From Macrostomum hystrix (lineage: Eukaryota > Platyhelminthes > Macrostomidae): a stretch of DNA of 64,000 nt. The notes below the pieces were generated by a model. That model saw nothing but the letters and a program-made list of their open reading frames with translations, made no database searches and was not told the origin of the DNA. Both the position numbers and the translations under genes were made by a program. Positions 1 through 10,739 of this stretch are shown piece by piece; the stretch's first letter is position 1; each line of letters starts with the position of its first letter. The stretch lies in contig CATNEN010000001.1 in NCBI GenBank assembly GCA_950097015.1, positions 22,001,501 through 22,065,500 on the forward strand, given 5' to 3'.

Positions 1-277
1 ACCGGAGGGATGTCACACTGTCATATTATATTCCCGCAACAGAGTTGGACAGAGAAACTGGATATCAGCCATCAGGCACAGCTGCAATATGATGAGTCGA
101 CTTCTCATCGCTATCGAAACTTCTGCCACAGGCTCCACTGCCAAGCAAGGAGCTTCGCGCACAAGTCCAAACATTGCGCTGAAAATTGATAGGCACTAAA
201 ATAAATTAACTTGATATTTAGCCATATGTTTAATTAGCTCTAAATTAATTGTACAGTCAGAGTGGCAGCCAGGTACA

Positions 278-389
278 GCTCTTGGAGGCCGCAGCCGCCG
301 CCGCCCCTGCCTCCGCCGTGGCGGCTGAATGTTTGCGAGGAAATGCTGGACATCAGCCTCTGCCTGCACAGCCTGCTCATCTCGTTTGA
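278..389 (+). other. Possible coding exon, unassigned
   Basis: A GC-rich block in AT-rich surroundings, preceded by CAG (near 278) and followed by a GTAGGT donor-like site after 389. One frame reads a Pro-rich start and then NVCEEMLDISLCLHSLLISF. If used it would end in phase 0, as the next dystrophin exon would require. I do not recognise the peptide as a dystrophin segment, so it may belong to another gene or be non-coding. Confidence 0.18.
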
Positions 390-460
390 GACTGTAGGTT
401 TGAGAACACTGAGTGGGCTTGTGCGAACGTAATTTATTGGTTAATAACCTTTCCGATCAC

Positions 461-1060
461 TGTCTCCGCTCTCTACCTTCGCTCTCTACCTCCGCTTTCT
501 TCCTCCGCTCTCTACCTACGCTTTCTTCCTCCGCTCTCTACCTCGAGCATGAAAAATAAGGAATAACTTTTTCAGTGGACTTCATCCGTTCTCTTCCTCC
601 GCTCTCTACCTCCTCTCTCTACCTCCGCTCTCTACATCCATTCTCTTCCTCCGCTCTCTACCTCCGCTCTCTACCTCCGCTCTCTACCTCCGCTCTCTAC
701 CTCCGCTCTCTACCTCCGCTCTCTACCTCCGCTCTCTACCTTCGCTCTCTTCGTCCGCTCTTTACCTCCGCTCTCTACCTCCGCTCTCTACCTCCACCCG
801 CTCTCTTCCTCCGCTCTCTTCCTCCGCTCTCAACTTCCGCTCTCTACCTCCGCTCTCTACCTCCGCTCTCTACCTCCGCTCTCTACCTCCGCTCTCTACT
901 TCCGCTCACAACTTACGCTCTCTTCCTCCACTCTCTTCCTCCACTCTCTTCCTCCACTCTCTTCCTCCACTCTCTTCCTCCACTCTCTTCCTCCACTCTC
1001 TACCTCCACTCTCTTCCTCCGCTCTCTACCTCCACTCTCTTCCTCCACTCTCTACCTCAG
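461..1060 (+). repeat. Minisatellite, 13-bp unit
   Basis: Tandem copies of CTCTCTACCTCCG with C/T and A/C variants, interrupted once by a 39-bp patch (544-582). The long open frame across it is an artefact of the 39-bp coding period (13 codons) and lack of stops in the unit. The same unit resumes at 1530-1935. Confidence 0.95.
544..582 (+). repeat. 39-bp unique patch inside minisatellite (copy of 1364-1402)
   Basis: Thirty-nine bases beginning CGAGCATGAAAAATAAGG interrupt the 13-bp array and recur identically at 1364-1402 in non-repetitive DNA. Thirty-nine equals three 13-bp units. Confidence 0.8.
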
Positions 1061-1529
1061 ATCTTTTCTTTCGAAATCCTTATTTGTTTCTTCTTATCTC
1101 ATTCGATCCCAATCAAGACTTTTGTTAGCACTCCTTCTTCTCTCCCGTCTCCCCTGTCCCTTCGATTTTCCCAATCTCTCAATCCCAATCCGTCTTACTA
1201 GGCTTCGCTACTTCATTTCCGCATCCTAAGCAAGTCACTCACATTCCTCATTTTCTCCTATTTCCCCCAAAACAGTTTCCTTGATATACTTTATTCCAAT
1301 TGCCTCGGCCTCAGTCACAGACTCGTTAAGGACACACAGCAGAAGCAATATTTTCCAAGAGCCCGAGCATGAAAAATAAGGAATAACTTTTTCAGTGGAC
1401 TTTATACGCATTTCCAATGGATTGTGATTAAGCCATTCAGCTTTTATTCCCTCAGCACTGAAGCATCCGCCTGTGCACTTTTTCCTACCCCACCTCTCTC
1501 CTTTCCTTCCCATCTAGTTTTTTACTCGA

Positions 1530-1935
1530 CCTCCTCTCTCTTCCTCCGCTCTCGAACTCCCCTCTCTACCTCCTCTCTCTTCCTCCGCTCTCGACCTCCG
1601 CTCTCTAACTCCGCTCTCGACCTCAGCTCTCTAACTCCGCTCTCGACCTCCGCTCTCTACCTCCGCTCTCTACCTCCGCTCTCGACCTCCGCTCTCTAAC
1701 TCCGCTCTCTACCTCCGCTCTCGACCTCCGCTCTCTAACTCCGCTCTCTACCTCCGCTCTCTACCTCCGCTCTCTACATCCGCTCTTTACCTCCGCTCTC
1801 TACATCCGCTCTCTACATCCGCTCTCTACCTCCGCTCTCTAACTCCGCTCTCTACCTCCACTCTCAACTTCGCTCTTTACCACCGCTCTCTACCACCGCT
1901 CTCTACTTCCGCTCGCTACCTCTGCTCTCTAAGTG
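1530..1935 (+). repeat. Minisatellite, 13-bp unit, second block
   Basis: Same CTCTCTACCTCCG family as the first block, with more TCGACC and TAACTC variants. The 450 bases between the blocks are unique apart from the 39-bp segment shared with the first array. Confidence 0.93.
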
Positions 1936-2357
1936 GGTTTTTTAAAATTCTGAATGAGAAAGCCAAAACACTTGCGCCAATGTCATAGCCAGCTACCACT
2001 GGCTTGCATTTGGTTCGCAGTACACCCGCCCTCAACAGTGGAGGGACCAGCTGTTTGTGCGTGACCTGGTTCGAACCCGAATTACAATTTTCCCTTCTGT
2101 CGGCCTCTCCCTTAGCCATCAGATTCGCATCGCATTGGGCGTGTGCAAATGGCATCCAGTGCTGAATGGTACTTTTGGGGTTTCTGCCTGCTTTCTGGTT
2201 TGGCTGAATCTTCCATTTTATTCTCGATACTCGTCTACAGGGTGGCCATTCATTTTCCCCTTTTTATAAAGAAGAAATAGTAAAATCAGAAACAATAATG
2301 TGATTGAGTAAGATTATTTGGTGATATTATCATTATGGCAACACTAAAGTACATAAT

Positions 2358-2545
2358 TAGCACTCACTAGCGGACTCACGACTTAAAGGTCGGGGGTTCG
2401 ATTCCCGAGCCCCATTCAGAATTCAGCATGGGGTAATTAAGGGTGCGCGTGACGTCCCACACCAGTCCATGGACTGAACAGCAATAGCCGCGGCTGTGCT
2501 GTTGGCTGCACACTTGACTTGAAGACTCGTAGGGCAAGTGCTCGT
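2358..2545 (+). mobile_element. tRNA-derived SINE, family A, 5'-truncated copy
   Basis: Contains GACTCACGACTTAAAGGTCG followed by a pol III B box (GGTTCGATTCC), then a body with GACGTCCCACACCAGTCCAT, matching in order the reverse complements of the copies near 16.8, 35.2 and 39.9 kb. The A box region is degraded. Confidence 0.7.
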
Positions 2546-2689
2546 AAAATTGACCAATCACAACAAAGAAGTAAGTTGTGGTCATAGAACAATTTGATCC
2601 TGAAAACTACAGCTTCACGGTTATACGCTCGTAACTTAGTAAAGTTGGTTATAACTCATCATTTGGTGACGGATGGTTGAATCCCATTA

Positions 2690-2925
2690 CGCTCACTCCT
2701 GAGCACACACGCATACAGATACTGTACACACACTCACACAGGTGTGTACATCTGCCATGACTTTCGCATCATTAGTGTACACTCTCACTGTGCCTTGGAG
2801 GTTGGTGTAAATTGCGCGACAAGGCCCCAAGCCTTCTCACCGGGGCTGCACCCCACAAAAAAGTTGCCTCGCCGTGGAATCGAACTCAGGGAGCTCAGGG
2901 ACCGTTAGAATTCCCTCGTAATGGT
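2690..2925 (-). mobile_element. tRNA-derived SINE, family B
   Basis: Shares with 33235-33455, in the same order, GAGCACACAC, ACTCACACAGGTGT, CTTGGAGGTTGG, CCCAAGCCTTCTCACCG and GCCTCGCCG..GGAATCGA. Read on the minus strand the right end gives a tRNA-like head with B box GAGTTCGATTCC. It abuts the first visible dystrophin exon. Confidence 0.7.
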
Positions 2926-2983
2926 CAGAACTCACTGCAGCCTGGCATTGCTGGGTGAAGCCAATAAAGAGTCACATCGACAG

Positions 2984-5900
2984 CAATCAAACGAACCCCG
3001 ACACCGCAGGACCTGGACGCCGAGAGCCTGCTGCATGCTGCTGAAATCGAGATCCTGTCGCATCGCTGCGCCAGTCAGGCAGCCGATCTCAGCCAGGCCA
3101 GCCAGGAGCGGATTCGGGCACGGCTGGATAATGTCAACCAGCGCTGGCGACGGCTGGGCGAGCAGGCCGCCGAGCTGCGTCACCAAGTACGTCGTCAGGA
3201 GGACACAGCGTGGCAGGGCATGCTGGCGCGCCTTAAGAGCCTCAACGACTGGCTGGCGGCTAGTGACGCAGGACTGCGGCAGCGTCAACTGCTCCTTGGC
3301 GGAGACAGCGCCTCGCTCCGCCAGCAGATCAGCGAGCACGAGGCTCTGGTTGGCGAGCTGCAGTCTCGCCGAGTCGAGGTCGAGCAGGCCCTGGAGCAGG
3401 GCGAGAGCTACTTTGGCCACGCCGATCAGCAGCGGCCGGCCAGCGCCATGAGTCAAAGCGGCCACGAGTCCGGTGCCGACTCCGAGGACGCCGGCGGCGA
3501 TGCGGATGATCCGCAGCAGCACAACCGGCGCCTGACCAGGCGCATCAGGCGGAACCTGCACCAGCTGAAGCGGCGCTGGTTGGAGCTGAATTTGAGAGTT
3601 CGCGAGTATCAGGAGAAATTGCAGCAGGTTCGTTTCTAGATTTTTAGAATCAAAATTCAACCAATTACTGCTGCTTGGTAGCCTAAAAAGGTTAATTTAG
3701 TTTGGCTATCTTTTGTAACGAGAATCATAGTTCGTGCATTTCTCCGTCACTCAGGTCACCCGCAGTCTCGCCGCTTTCGAGGAGCTGCTTCGGCAGACCA
3801 GTCACCGCTTGTTGGCCGCCGAAAGCGAGCTCCAAGCCTGGCCGCAGCTGGACAGCGTCAGTGTCGCCCAGCTGTCTGGCGAGTTGTCGCGTCTCGAACA
3901 GTTCCAAGAGTCGCTGGCACCGCTCGACCAGCTCGTAGCCTCGTTGGAGCGCCAATCGCAGACCTTCCGCGACTCCAAGGTGGTGCTGACGCACACTCTG
4001 GTGTCCCAGATTGGCGACTTGCGCGGTCGGCACCGCGAACTGCACGAGGCGATGCGTAGCCGGGCGCGCCTTCTCGCCTCGCTGCGTCGGCCCGGCGGTG
4101 GGATGTCCGTCTCTTTCACTGCCGGCTCGACAACGCCAGCTGCTGGAGCTAGTCTACAGCCACAGAAGTCCCCGGCACGAGGTGTACCTCCAATGTCGCC
4201 AATCATGCAGCAGCAGCATCAGCCGCATCAGCATCAGCATCAGCATCAGCACCAGCACCAGTGTCAAAGCGTTCCTCAGCTACCAAGTCCGCTTCCAGGT
4301 CCGAGCTTCGCGCATCCAGCAGTAGCCAATAGTGTGCAGTCGCCGTGGCAGCGAATGCTGCACCCCAGCGGCAACCAGGTGCCGTACTATCGCAACGCCG
4401 ACACGCACGAGACCAGCTGGGATCATCCGGTGATGTCGGAGCTGATGCGTAGCCTAGCCGAGCTCAACAGCATCCGCTACTCGGCCTATAGAACGGCGGC
4501 CAAGTTAAAGAGGCTGCAGCGCACACTGTACTTGGATTTGGTTTCGCTCACATCGGCTGCCGATGTTTTCCGGGATCACGGCATCGCATCAGTGGCCACC
4601 GGCGGCGGCATCGGCAGCCTTAGCAGCGCAGACCGACTAATCGACGTCGGCCAGATGACAAACTGTTTGGCCAGTTTGTTTGCGAGGTCGCGAGCTCGCA
4701 TCGCGGATGCCTCACTGCAGGCGCAGACAATCGACCTGAACCTCAACTGGCTGCTCAACGTCTATGATCACGTGCGCAGCGGTCGAATGCGAGCGCTGAG
4801 CTTCAAGGTGGGCCTCGTCCTACTGTCTGCAGCCGGTCTGGAAGACAAATACCGCTACCTCTTCGCGTCCGTGGCCGATGAGCGAGGCATTCTCGATCAG
4901 CGCCGCCTTGGCCTGCTGCTCCACGACTGCATGCAGGTGCCGCGACACCTGGGCGAGGCGGCTAGCTTTGGAGGCAGCAACATCGAGCCGTCTGTGCGCT
5001 CCTGCTTCGATAAGGTGCGTTATTAACGTACATCAGTTATACACGCACACAAATTGAATATCGTTTCGCATCACTCAAATACGCGAATTTTTCTAGACCT
5101 TTTTGGCGTTTTCTTGTGCGCTGTTGTTTCGAGTGTGTTAGAAGTACAATTGTAGATCTTATTACCGCATTTTCACATGGCACAAATTATTTTACTTGTT
5201 GCGCTTTGCGAAGGGTGGAAAAAATATGCATTTTCGAGCGTGGCTGTGTATAAAAAAGTGAATAATTATTATTCCTCGGAGAAATTCTATTCGTTGCAAT
5301 TTTTCCTACAAGCCTTCATAGCTACACACTATTTATTTGCATTATGAGAAATGCAATGTGTTGCTGCCCCAGGCAAATAATCCCATGTCCCATTTTGCTA
5401 CTGACTGCCTCGCTCGCTCCCGAAATGATGTTTTAGATTAGTTGTATTGGAACAGATTAGGGCTGAGCGAATGCACGGGGCGAATTCCTATTCGCGTTTT
5501 TCCCACCACAGAAACTGACTAAACCTTTTCTTTAGTCTCCATTAAGTGCGCAGATCCTTGCAATGCTGCAGCGCAAGGCCTACGCGTGGACCAGACTGTG
5601 TAAACACAGATCACTGGACCTAGCTTTCAAAAATGAAGTTAATCTAATAGTGATTCAGTGAATCACGTTGGAGAGATTAACCTCCAAAGAACAGAAACTA
5701 CACAATGATCTTAGCCTTGTGGGCCGAGAAGCGATGAGAATAAAATTTGAGCAACTCCATCCACCAATATTGAGCTCGTTGTCCCGTCGAAAAGAACCAG
5801 ATTTTCGTGTCGTGATACTACATGCTGAAAAAAAACATTTTAATTGGTTTATTTCGCCTAAAATCAACTCAATTCAGTCTTCCAGAAAGAGATAGTATCA

Positions 5901-8900
5901 TATCATATCAAAAAAGCAAAATTCTTGAAAAAATAATTTTTTATATACTTTTTTGCTAATAATATGTTGCATAATAGTCTAGATACCATTTAACCAGTTT
6001 CTTTCTTCTACTGACTTACAAGTAGTATGATTTGCTTATGTAATACACGGTGTTAAGATTATATTGTTTTTATGCTGGTGCCAAGTTAGAGCAGCCTCTG
6101 CTACGCTTGCGCGAGGTCCCCGATCGATGGGAAAATACGAGTACATTGTAGCTGGATGATTAACAGACAGTAAAAAAATGATTTTTTCGAATTTTTGTTC
6201 TCTATTTTGCACACTGTTTTCTAAAAATAGGCAGGAAGCATAGCTAAACCTGGCCTGTCTAGAAAGTGTTCACGTCTGCCTCGCGACTTAGAAAAGCAGC
6301 TTGAATTGGAGAAGCAAAACAGCAGAGAACTTGTAAGTAGTTCTCAGCTTACAGCTTAACGCACTCTGACTGTGAGCATGTTGGAAGAGTTGGTCTTGTA
6401 TTACTGCTGAATTTACTTAAGCATATGGCTGGGCTGGCTGCATTTTTTTCTTTCTCTACATGTGCGATAATCATTGACCAAGAGTTTGATCACTAATCGG
6501 AGTTCACAGACTTAGAGTACTATATAACATTTAAAAACAGCTAGGAAGGTTTCATGGAGCGAAGTCGCGATGGCCGAGTGGTTAAGGCGTTGGACTTGAA
6601 ATCCAATGGGATTTTCCCTCGCAGGTTCGAATCCTGCTCGCGACGAATAATTTTTTGTCAATTTATTTGTCCAATACAATTTTAAAGGCCACACTCGTGT
6701 ATCAATTTTTGCTGGTTTCATGCATTCTCCAATTATAGTTTTGTTTTTACTTTATCAGCTATTCACTTCTTAATTAGATCAGCATGAAATATTGTATTTT
6801 CTCATTATTAAAAGTAATGTTCTATTGACATGCTGATCTGAATTTGTCCTCATACAAAATGCAGAATTTTGAGGCAGAATCAACGACAGTTATTTGCAGT
6901 GCATAATTGCATGGAAAATTAAAGTTGAATTGTCAAAAAGGATTTTGTATATGAAAAAAAGTTTTTTCTACACATATCGGTAAAATAAAAAATGCGCTTT
7001 ACTAACTTCTGCTGATAGTTTTAAAGATATTTCTGCTCGCATTCAAAACAATATTTCTTTGATATTAAAGCGTGTTGCCTCAAGTCAAAGTATTAAGAAT
7101 TGATTTCTATAATTTGAGTTTTAATTGCTCCACAAGCGATATTTTCGTTTGTTGTTTTTTAGTGGATTTTACACTACTTACAGTAACAACACAAACAAGT
7201 AAACTTTACAATTCTGTAGGTTGAAGGAGCTGGAATTCGAATGTCGCATTTTCTGGCCTGGTTGCGTCTGGAGCCACAATCTTTAGTCTGGCTGCCAGTG
7301 CTGCACCGACTCACCTGCTCCGAGCAATCTGTGCACCCCGTCCGCTGCTCAAGCTGCAAGTCGATGCCAATGCGAGGCCTGCGTTACAAGTGTTTAAAAT
7401 GTTTCAACTTGAACCTGTGCCAGGAGTGCTTCTTCGCAGGCCGGACTGCCAGGCATCACAAGGCCAGCCACCCAATGCAGGAGTACGTGAGGGCACCTGG
7501 CAGCGGTGACAGCCTGCGCAGTCTTAGTCGCACTCTACGAAACAAGCTGCGTATCGGTGGCGGCGGCAGCAGCAGCGGCGCCGCCTCAGGCGCTGCGGGC
7601 CCGGGTTCGAGTCCCGCCAAGCTGGGCTACCTGCCTGTGCAGACTGTACGCGAGGGCCAAGCCATCGAATCTCCGTCTAGATCGCCAGCGCACACTGCAG
7701 GGCGAGATGTGCACAGTCGGGTTGAAGCCTACGCTACCAGACTGGCTGAGGTTGAGCAGCAGCAGCAGCAACCGCAGAGAAGGCCTCCGCCGCCACCGCC
7801 TTCGGCGTGTAACGATGCGTAAGTTAAGTATCCTGTTTAATGGTCTCTAAACTACACGCATTAGCACTAAGCCTATATGTATCGAAAAAAACATTTCTTG
7901 ATAAATTCAAAACGACGATATTTCTGTGTAGTCCAATGCGCTGAGGTCTTCTTAACTTATTCATATTTTAAGTTGGCCAATGGCTGATCGGCTGAAAAGT
8001 ATCTGTAAGAGAGAACGGAAGCGAGAGGCGAAAAGAGAGAACAGAATCCAGAAGCACCAGAAGCTCCAGAAACTTTTTTAACCCAATGGAGTCATTGTGC
8101 ACATGCAATGTGAAACAGTTTGATTGCGCATCGTGTACCTGTCAAATTAACTTTTGTACCTGTGAAGTCGGTTGCACCTGTTATCAGCGGCCTTTAGAAG
8201 GAGCTAGCTCATTCTACTGCTCAGGCTGTAATTTCATTCTCAGAGACGATGAGCACGCATTGATAGCCGCCTACGCTGGGACATTGCGTCAGAGGCGCAG
8301 CAGCGGCTGCATTGGCCAGCCTTCGGCTCCGGCTTCGAATGTGGCTACCGTGGCAAGACAGATGCAGCTGCTGGAGGAGGAGAACCGGCGACTCCAGGTG
8401 AGGCTGGTTGACTCCTGTGGTGGCTTCTGGGGTGGCTTCTGGGGTGGCTTCTGGGGTGACTTCTGGGGTGGCTTCTGGGGTGGCTTCTGGGGTGGCTTCT
8501 GGGGCGGCTTCTGGGGTGGCTTCTGGGGTGGCTTCTGGGGTGGCTTCTGGGGTGGCATCTGGGTCTCAGGGAGATACGAAGGAGAGGATGGAGGAGAGGA
8601 AGGAGGAGAGGATGGAGGAGAGGATGGAGGAGAGGATGGAGGAGAGGATGGAGGAGAGGATGGAGGAGAGCATGGAGGAGAGGATGGAGGAGAGGATGGA
8701 GGAGAGGATGGAGGAGAGGATGGAGGAGAGGATGGAGGAGAGCATGGAGGAGAGGATGGAGGAGAGGATGGAGGAGAGGATGGAGGAGAGGATGGAGGAG
8801 AGGATGGAGGAGAGCATGGAGGAGAGGATGGAGGAGAGCATGGAGGAGAGGATGGAGGAGAGGAAGGAGGAGAGGATGGAGGAGAGGGTGGAGGAGAGGA

Positions 8901-9741
8901 TGGAGGAGACGAAAGACCGAGTGGAGGATGTGATCGGATGTGGATGTGGAGTTATTGGTAAAGGGGAACAGTTTGTAGAGGAGGGCGAGAAGGTGAGGGA
9001 GGAGAGATAATAAGTAAAGGAGAATGGCCATTACTAATAAAGTCCAGCTAATTAAACTAAAAAGTTCCAATTCATGGCTGTGTAATGTTAGTCTTTTTCT
9101 CATAAAATTCAGGACAAAACTTATAATTTCACGGTCCATTGAATTCAGTAGCCTTAATTTTATTTAGAAATTGTTGTATTTTCGATTTGTTTGGATCAGA
9201 TATGGCAGTGCTACACACAAGACTATGCCCAGTACAGTATCTTGCAGTATTTTGATTAATGTTAAATTGCCTTCCTTACTCATCTGTCAACTCACACCAA
9301 AGCTGCTGCTGCTGCTGCTGACACTATAACTGTTCTAGAAGGAAATCCCCGACTTATAGATAAATTGCGGAGCTTATAGCTTGGGATCAAGCTGTCTCTA
9401 TAGCGTATAAACGCTGCCGAAATCCTGCATGAGATTGTGTGGCCAGAAAATATGCCAGCAGGATTTTGAGAGCATAAATCCTCAGCTGACCGCTGCATTC
9501 GTAATATCTGGTCTATAGCTAGTCATTCTGACCCATTCTAATTTATCCATTCAGATCTATACATTCTGATCTATCCATTCTGATCTATCCATTCTACTCG
9601 TTTTTTTCCTTTCAATTATTCTATTTGTTTTATTCGCAGGCCGAATACGAGCAGTTGAAGAACACAACCGCAGCTATTGGCTCTCCCTACTTTGTCAACC
9701 GGGCGGTCACGCCCGCCATGCCAGCAGCAACCACAACAGCA

Positions 9742-9777
<36 letters not shown>

Positions 9778-10497
9778 ACAGCCGGCGAACTCGACGGAGC
9801 TGCCGAGGCGCGAATGCTTCGAGCTCACAAGGGCCGCCTGGAGACCAGGATGTCGCTGCTGGAAGAGCACAACAGGCAGCTGGAGGGTCAACTGGCTCGG
9901 CTGCGCAGGATGCTGTCGGCCAGTCCCGGTCAACAGCAGAGGCCGCCGTCGATTCCCATGCTGTCGCCACCGCCGGCTGCGCCGCGGATGCCCTATCAGC
10001 AACATCAGCACCTGCGGACTGGCAGCTTCGGCTGCGTTTCAGATTCGGCCGAGCTCCTTCATCATCACCAGCAGCATCAGCATCATTTGCAGCAGCAGCT
10101 ACAGCAACAGCAGCATCAGCAGCAGCAGCAGCAGCAGCAGTTGCTTTATCAAGCTGCTCGCAGCAGTGGTGTCCATCTTCGTCAGCATCATCACTCAGGT
10201 GGTCACATCGGTGGCAGCGTCGGTAGCGTCGGCGCCGGTGGCGGTGTCGGCGGCGGCAGCAGCTTCATGCTCTCGTCTGGCAGTCTGGGACGCCACTCCG
10301 TTGACTCCTGCCCGATCTCAGTGTGCGGAGGCGGTGGCGTTGGCGGCAGCCGATCGTCCGTTGGTTCGCTCTTCGCTATGGCAGGACAGGTGAGCAATGC
10401 CATGGGCCAGCTGGTCGATGTCATGAATCTGGAGGAGGCCGCGGCATCAGGCGGCAACAGAGAGGCCTCAGCTGACGGAAAGGCCGCCAATGGCTGA
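2984..10497 (+). CDS. DMD: Dystrophin, C-terminal part (5' end incomplete)
   Basis: Dystrophin links cortical actin to the membrane dystroglycan complex. Five exons can be read: about 2984/3010-3627, 3755-5014, 7220-7818, 8244-8397 and 9640-10497. Junction phases are 0, 0, 2 and 0, and all fit. In order they encode spectrin repeats ([26 protein letters not shown]), a His/Gln-rich linker, a WW domain near 4340-4430 (PWQRM, VPYYRN, SWDHP), the dystrophin EF-hand region ([32 protein letters not shown]), a ZZ zinc finger near 7335-7480 (CSSC, CLKC, CQEC, then His pair), the DDEH segment, and paired coiled coils ([30 protein letters not shown]), ending at TGA 10497. About 1,160 residues are visible. 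Family identity is very secure. The acceptor of the first visible exon is uncertain (AG at 2983 or 3009, poor pyrimidine tract, SINE directly upstream). Upstream rod and actin-binding exons lie outside or were not recognised. Gly-rich and poly-Gln/Ala runs enlarge the tail. Confidence 0.95.
5536..5895 (+). pseudogene. Open frame with one internal stop inside a dystrophin intron
   Basis: After a good acceptor (CTTTTCTTTAG, AG at 5534-5535) one frame runs 120 codons with a single TGA at 5659-5661. The peptide has a basic, non-repetitive look ([57 protein letters not shown]). I do not recognise it. It could be a decayed transposon fragment, a nested pseudogene, or, up to the TGA, an alternative dystrophin 3' end, since the preceding exon ends in phase 0. 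Confidence 0.3.
6231..6332 (+). other. Candidate phase-0 cassette exon in a dystrophin intron
   Basis: A 102-base stretch is open throughout, preceded by AG (CTAAAAATAG) and followed by a consensus donor GTAAGT at 6333. It starts and ends in phase 0, as do the flanking dystrophin exons, and encodes 34 residues ending in a charged helix ([16 protein letters not shown]). It could be an alternative exon, part of a nested gene with the 5536-5895 frame, or chance. Confidence 0.3.
6564..6645 (+). tRNA. tRNA-Ser(UGA): tRNA-Ser (anticodon UGA)
   Basis: An 82-base type II tRNA. The acceptor stem GTCGCGA pairs with TCGCGAC, with discriminator G at 6645. The A box region is TGGCCGAGTGG, the anticodon loop is CTTGAAA with TGA, there is a long variable arm as expected for serine, and the T arm is GCAGGTTCGAATCCTGC. 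A T6 run at 6651-6656 is a good pol III terminator. It sits in the 2.2-kb dystrophin intron on the same strand. Confidence 0.97.
8408..8925 (+). repeat. Two adjoining 12-bp minisatellites in a dystrophin intron
   Basis: GGTGGCTTCTGG repeats (8416-8560) pass into GAGGATGGAGGA repeats (8580-8920). Both periods are multiples of three, so several frames on both strands stay open; these frames are not genes. The array starts about 15 bases after the exon donor at 8398. Confidence 0.95.
9530..9600 (+). repeat. Short 14/15-bp array before the last dystrophin exon
   Basis: About four copies of a CCATTC(A/T)GATCTAT-like unit lie just upstream of the acceptor at 9639. The same unit forms the array directly after the stop codon of that exon. 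Confidence 0.75.
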
Positions 10498-10534
10498 GAC
10501 ATCGCGTCACTGGCCGAAGCAAAGCATACTTACT

Positions 10535-10735
10535 CGTCCGTTCAGATCTATCCATTCAGATCTATCCGTTCAGATCTATCCGTTCAGATCTATCCGTTCA
10601 GATCTATCCGTTCAGATCTATCCGTTCAGATCTATCCGTTCAGATCTATCCGTTCAGATCTATCCGTTCAGATCTATCTGTTCAGATCTATCCGTTCAGA
10701 TCTATCCGTTCAGATTCATCCGTTCAGTTATTCTT
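10535..10735 (+). repeat. 14-bp minisatellite in the dystrophin 3' UTR region
   Basis: About fourteen copies of CGTTCAGATCTATC begin some 40 bases after the dystrophin stop. They are closely related to the short array before the last exon. Confidence 0.93.
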
Positions 10736-10739
10736 ACTC

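Noticed and set aside
575-1201. 208-codon Ser/Leu/Pro-rich frame
   Set aside because: Runs across the 13-bp minisatellite; openness follows from the unit lacking stops.
2932-3660. 242-codon minus-strand frame opposite dystrophin
   Set aside because: Shadow of the plus-strand spectrin-repeat exon in GC-rich coding sequence.
8345-9139. Long minus-strand and plus-strand frames (His/Pro/Leu, Glu/Gly/Asp repeats)
   Set aside because: They are translations of two 12-bp arrays inside a dystrophin intron.
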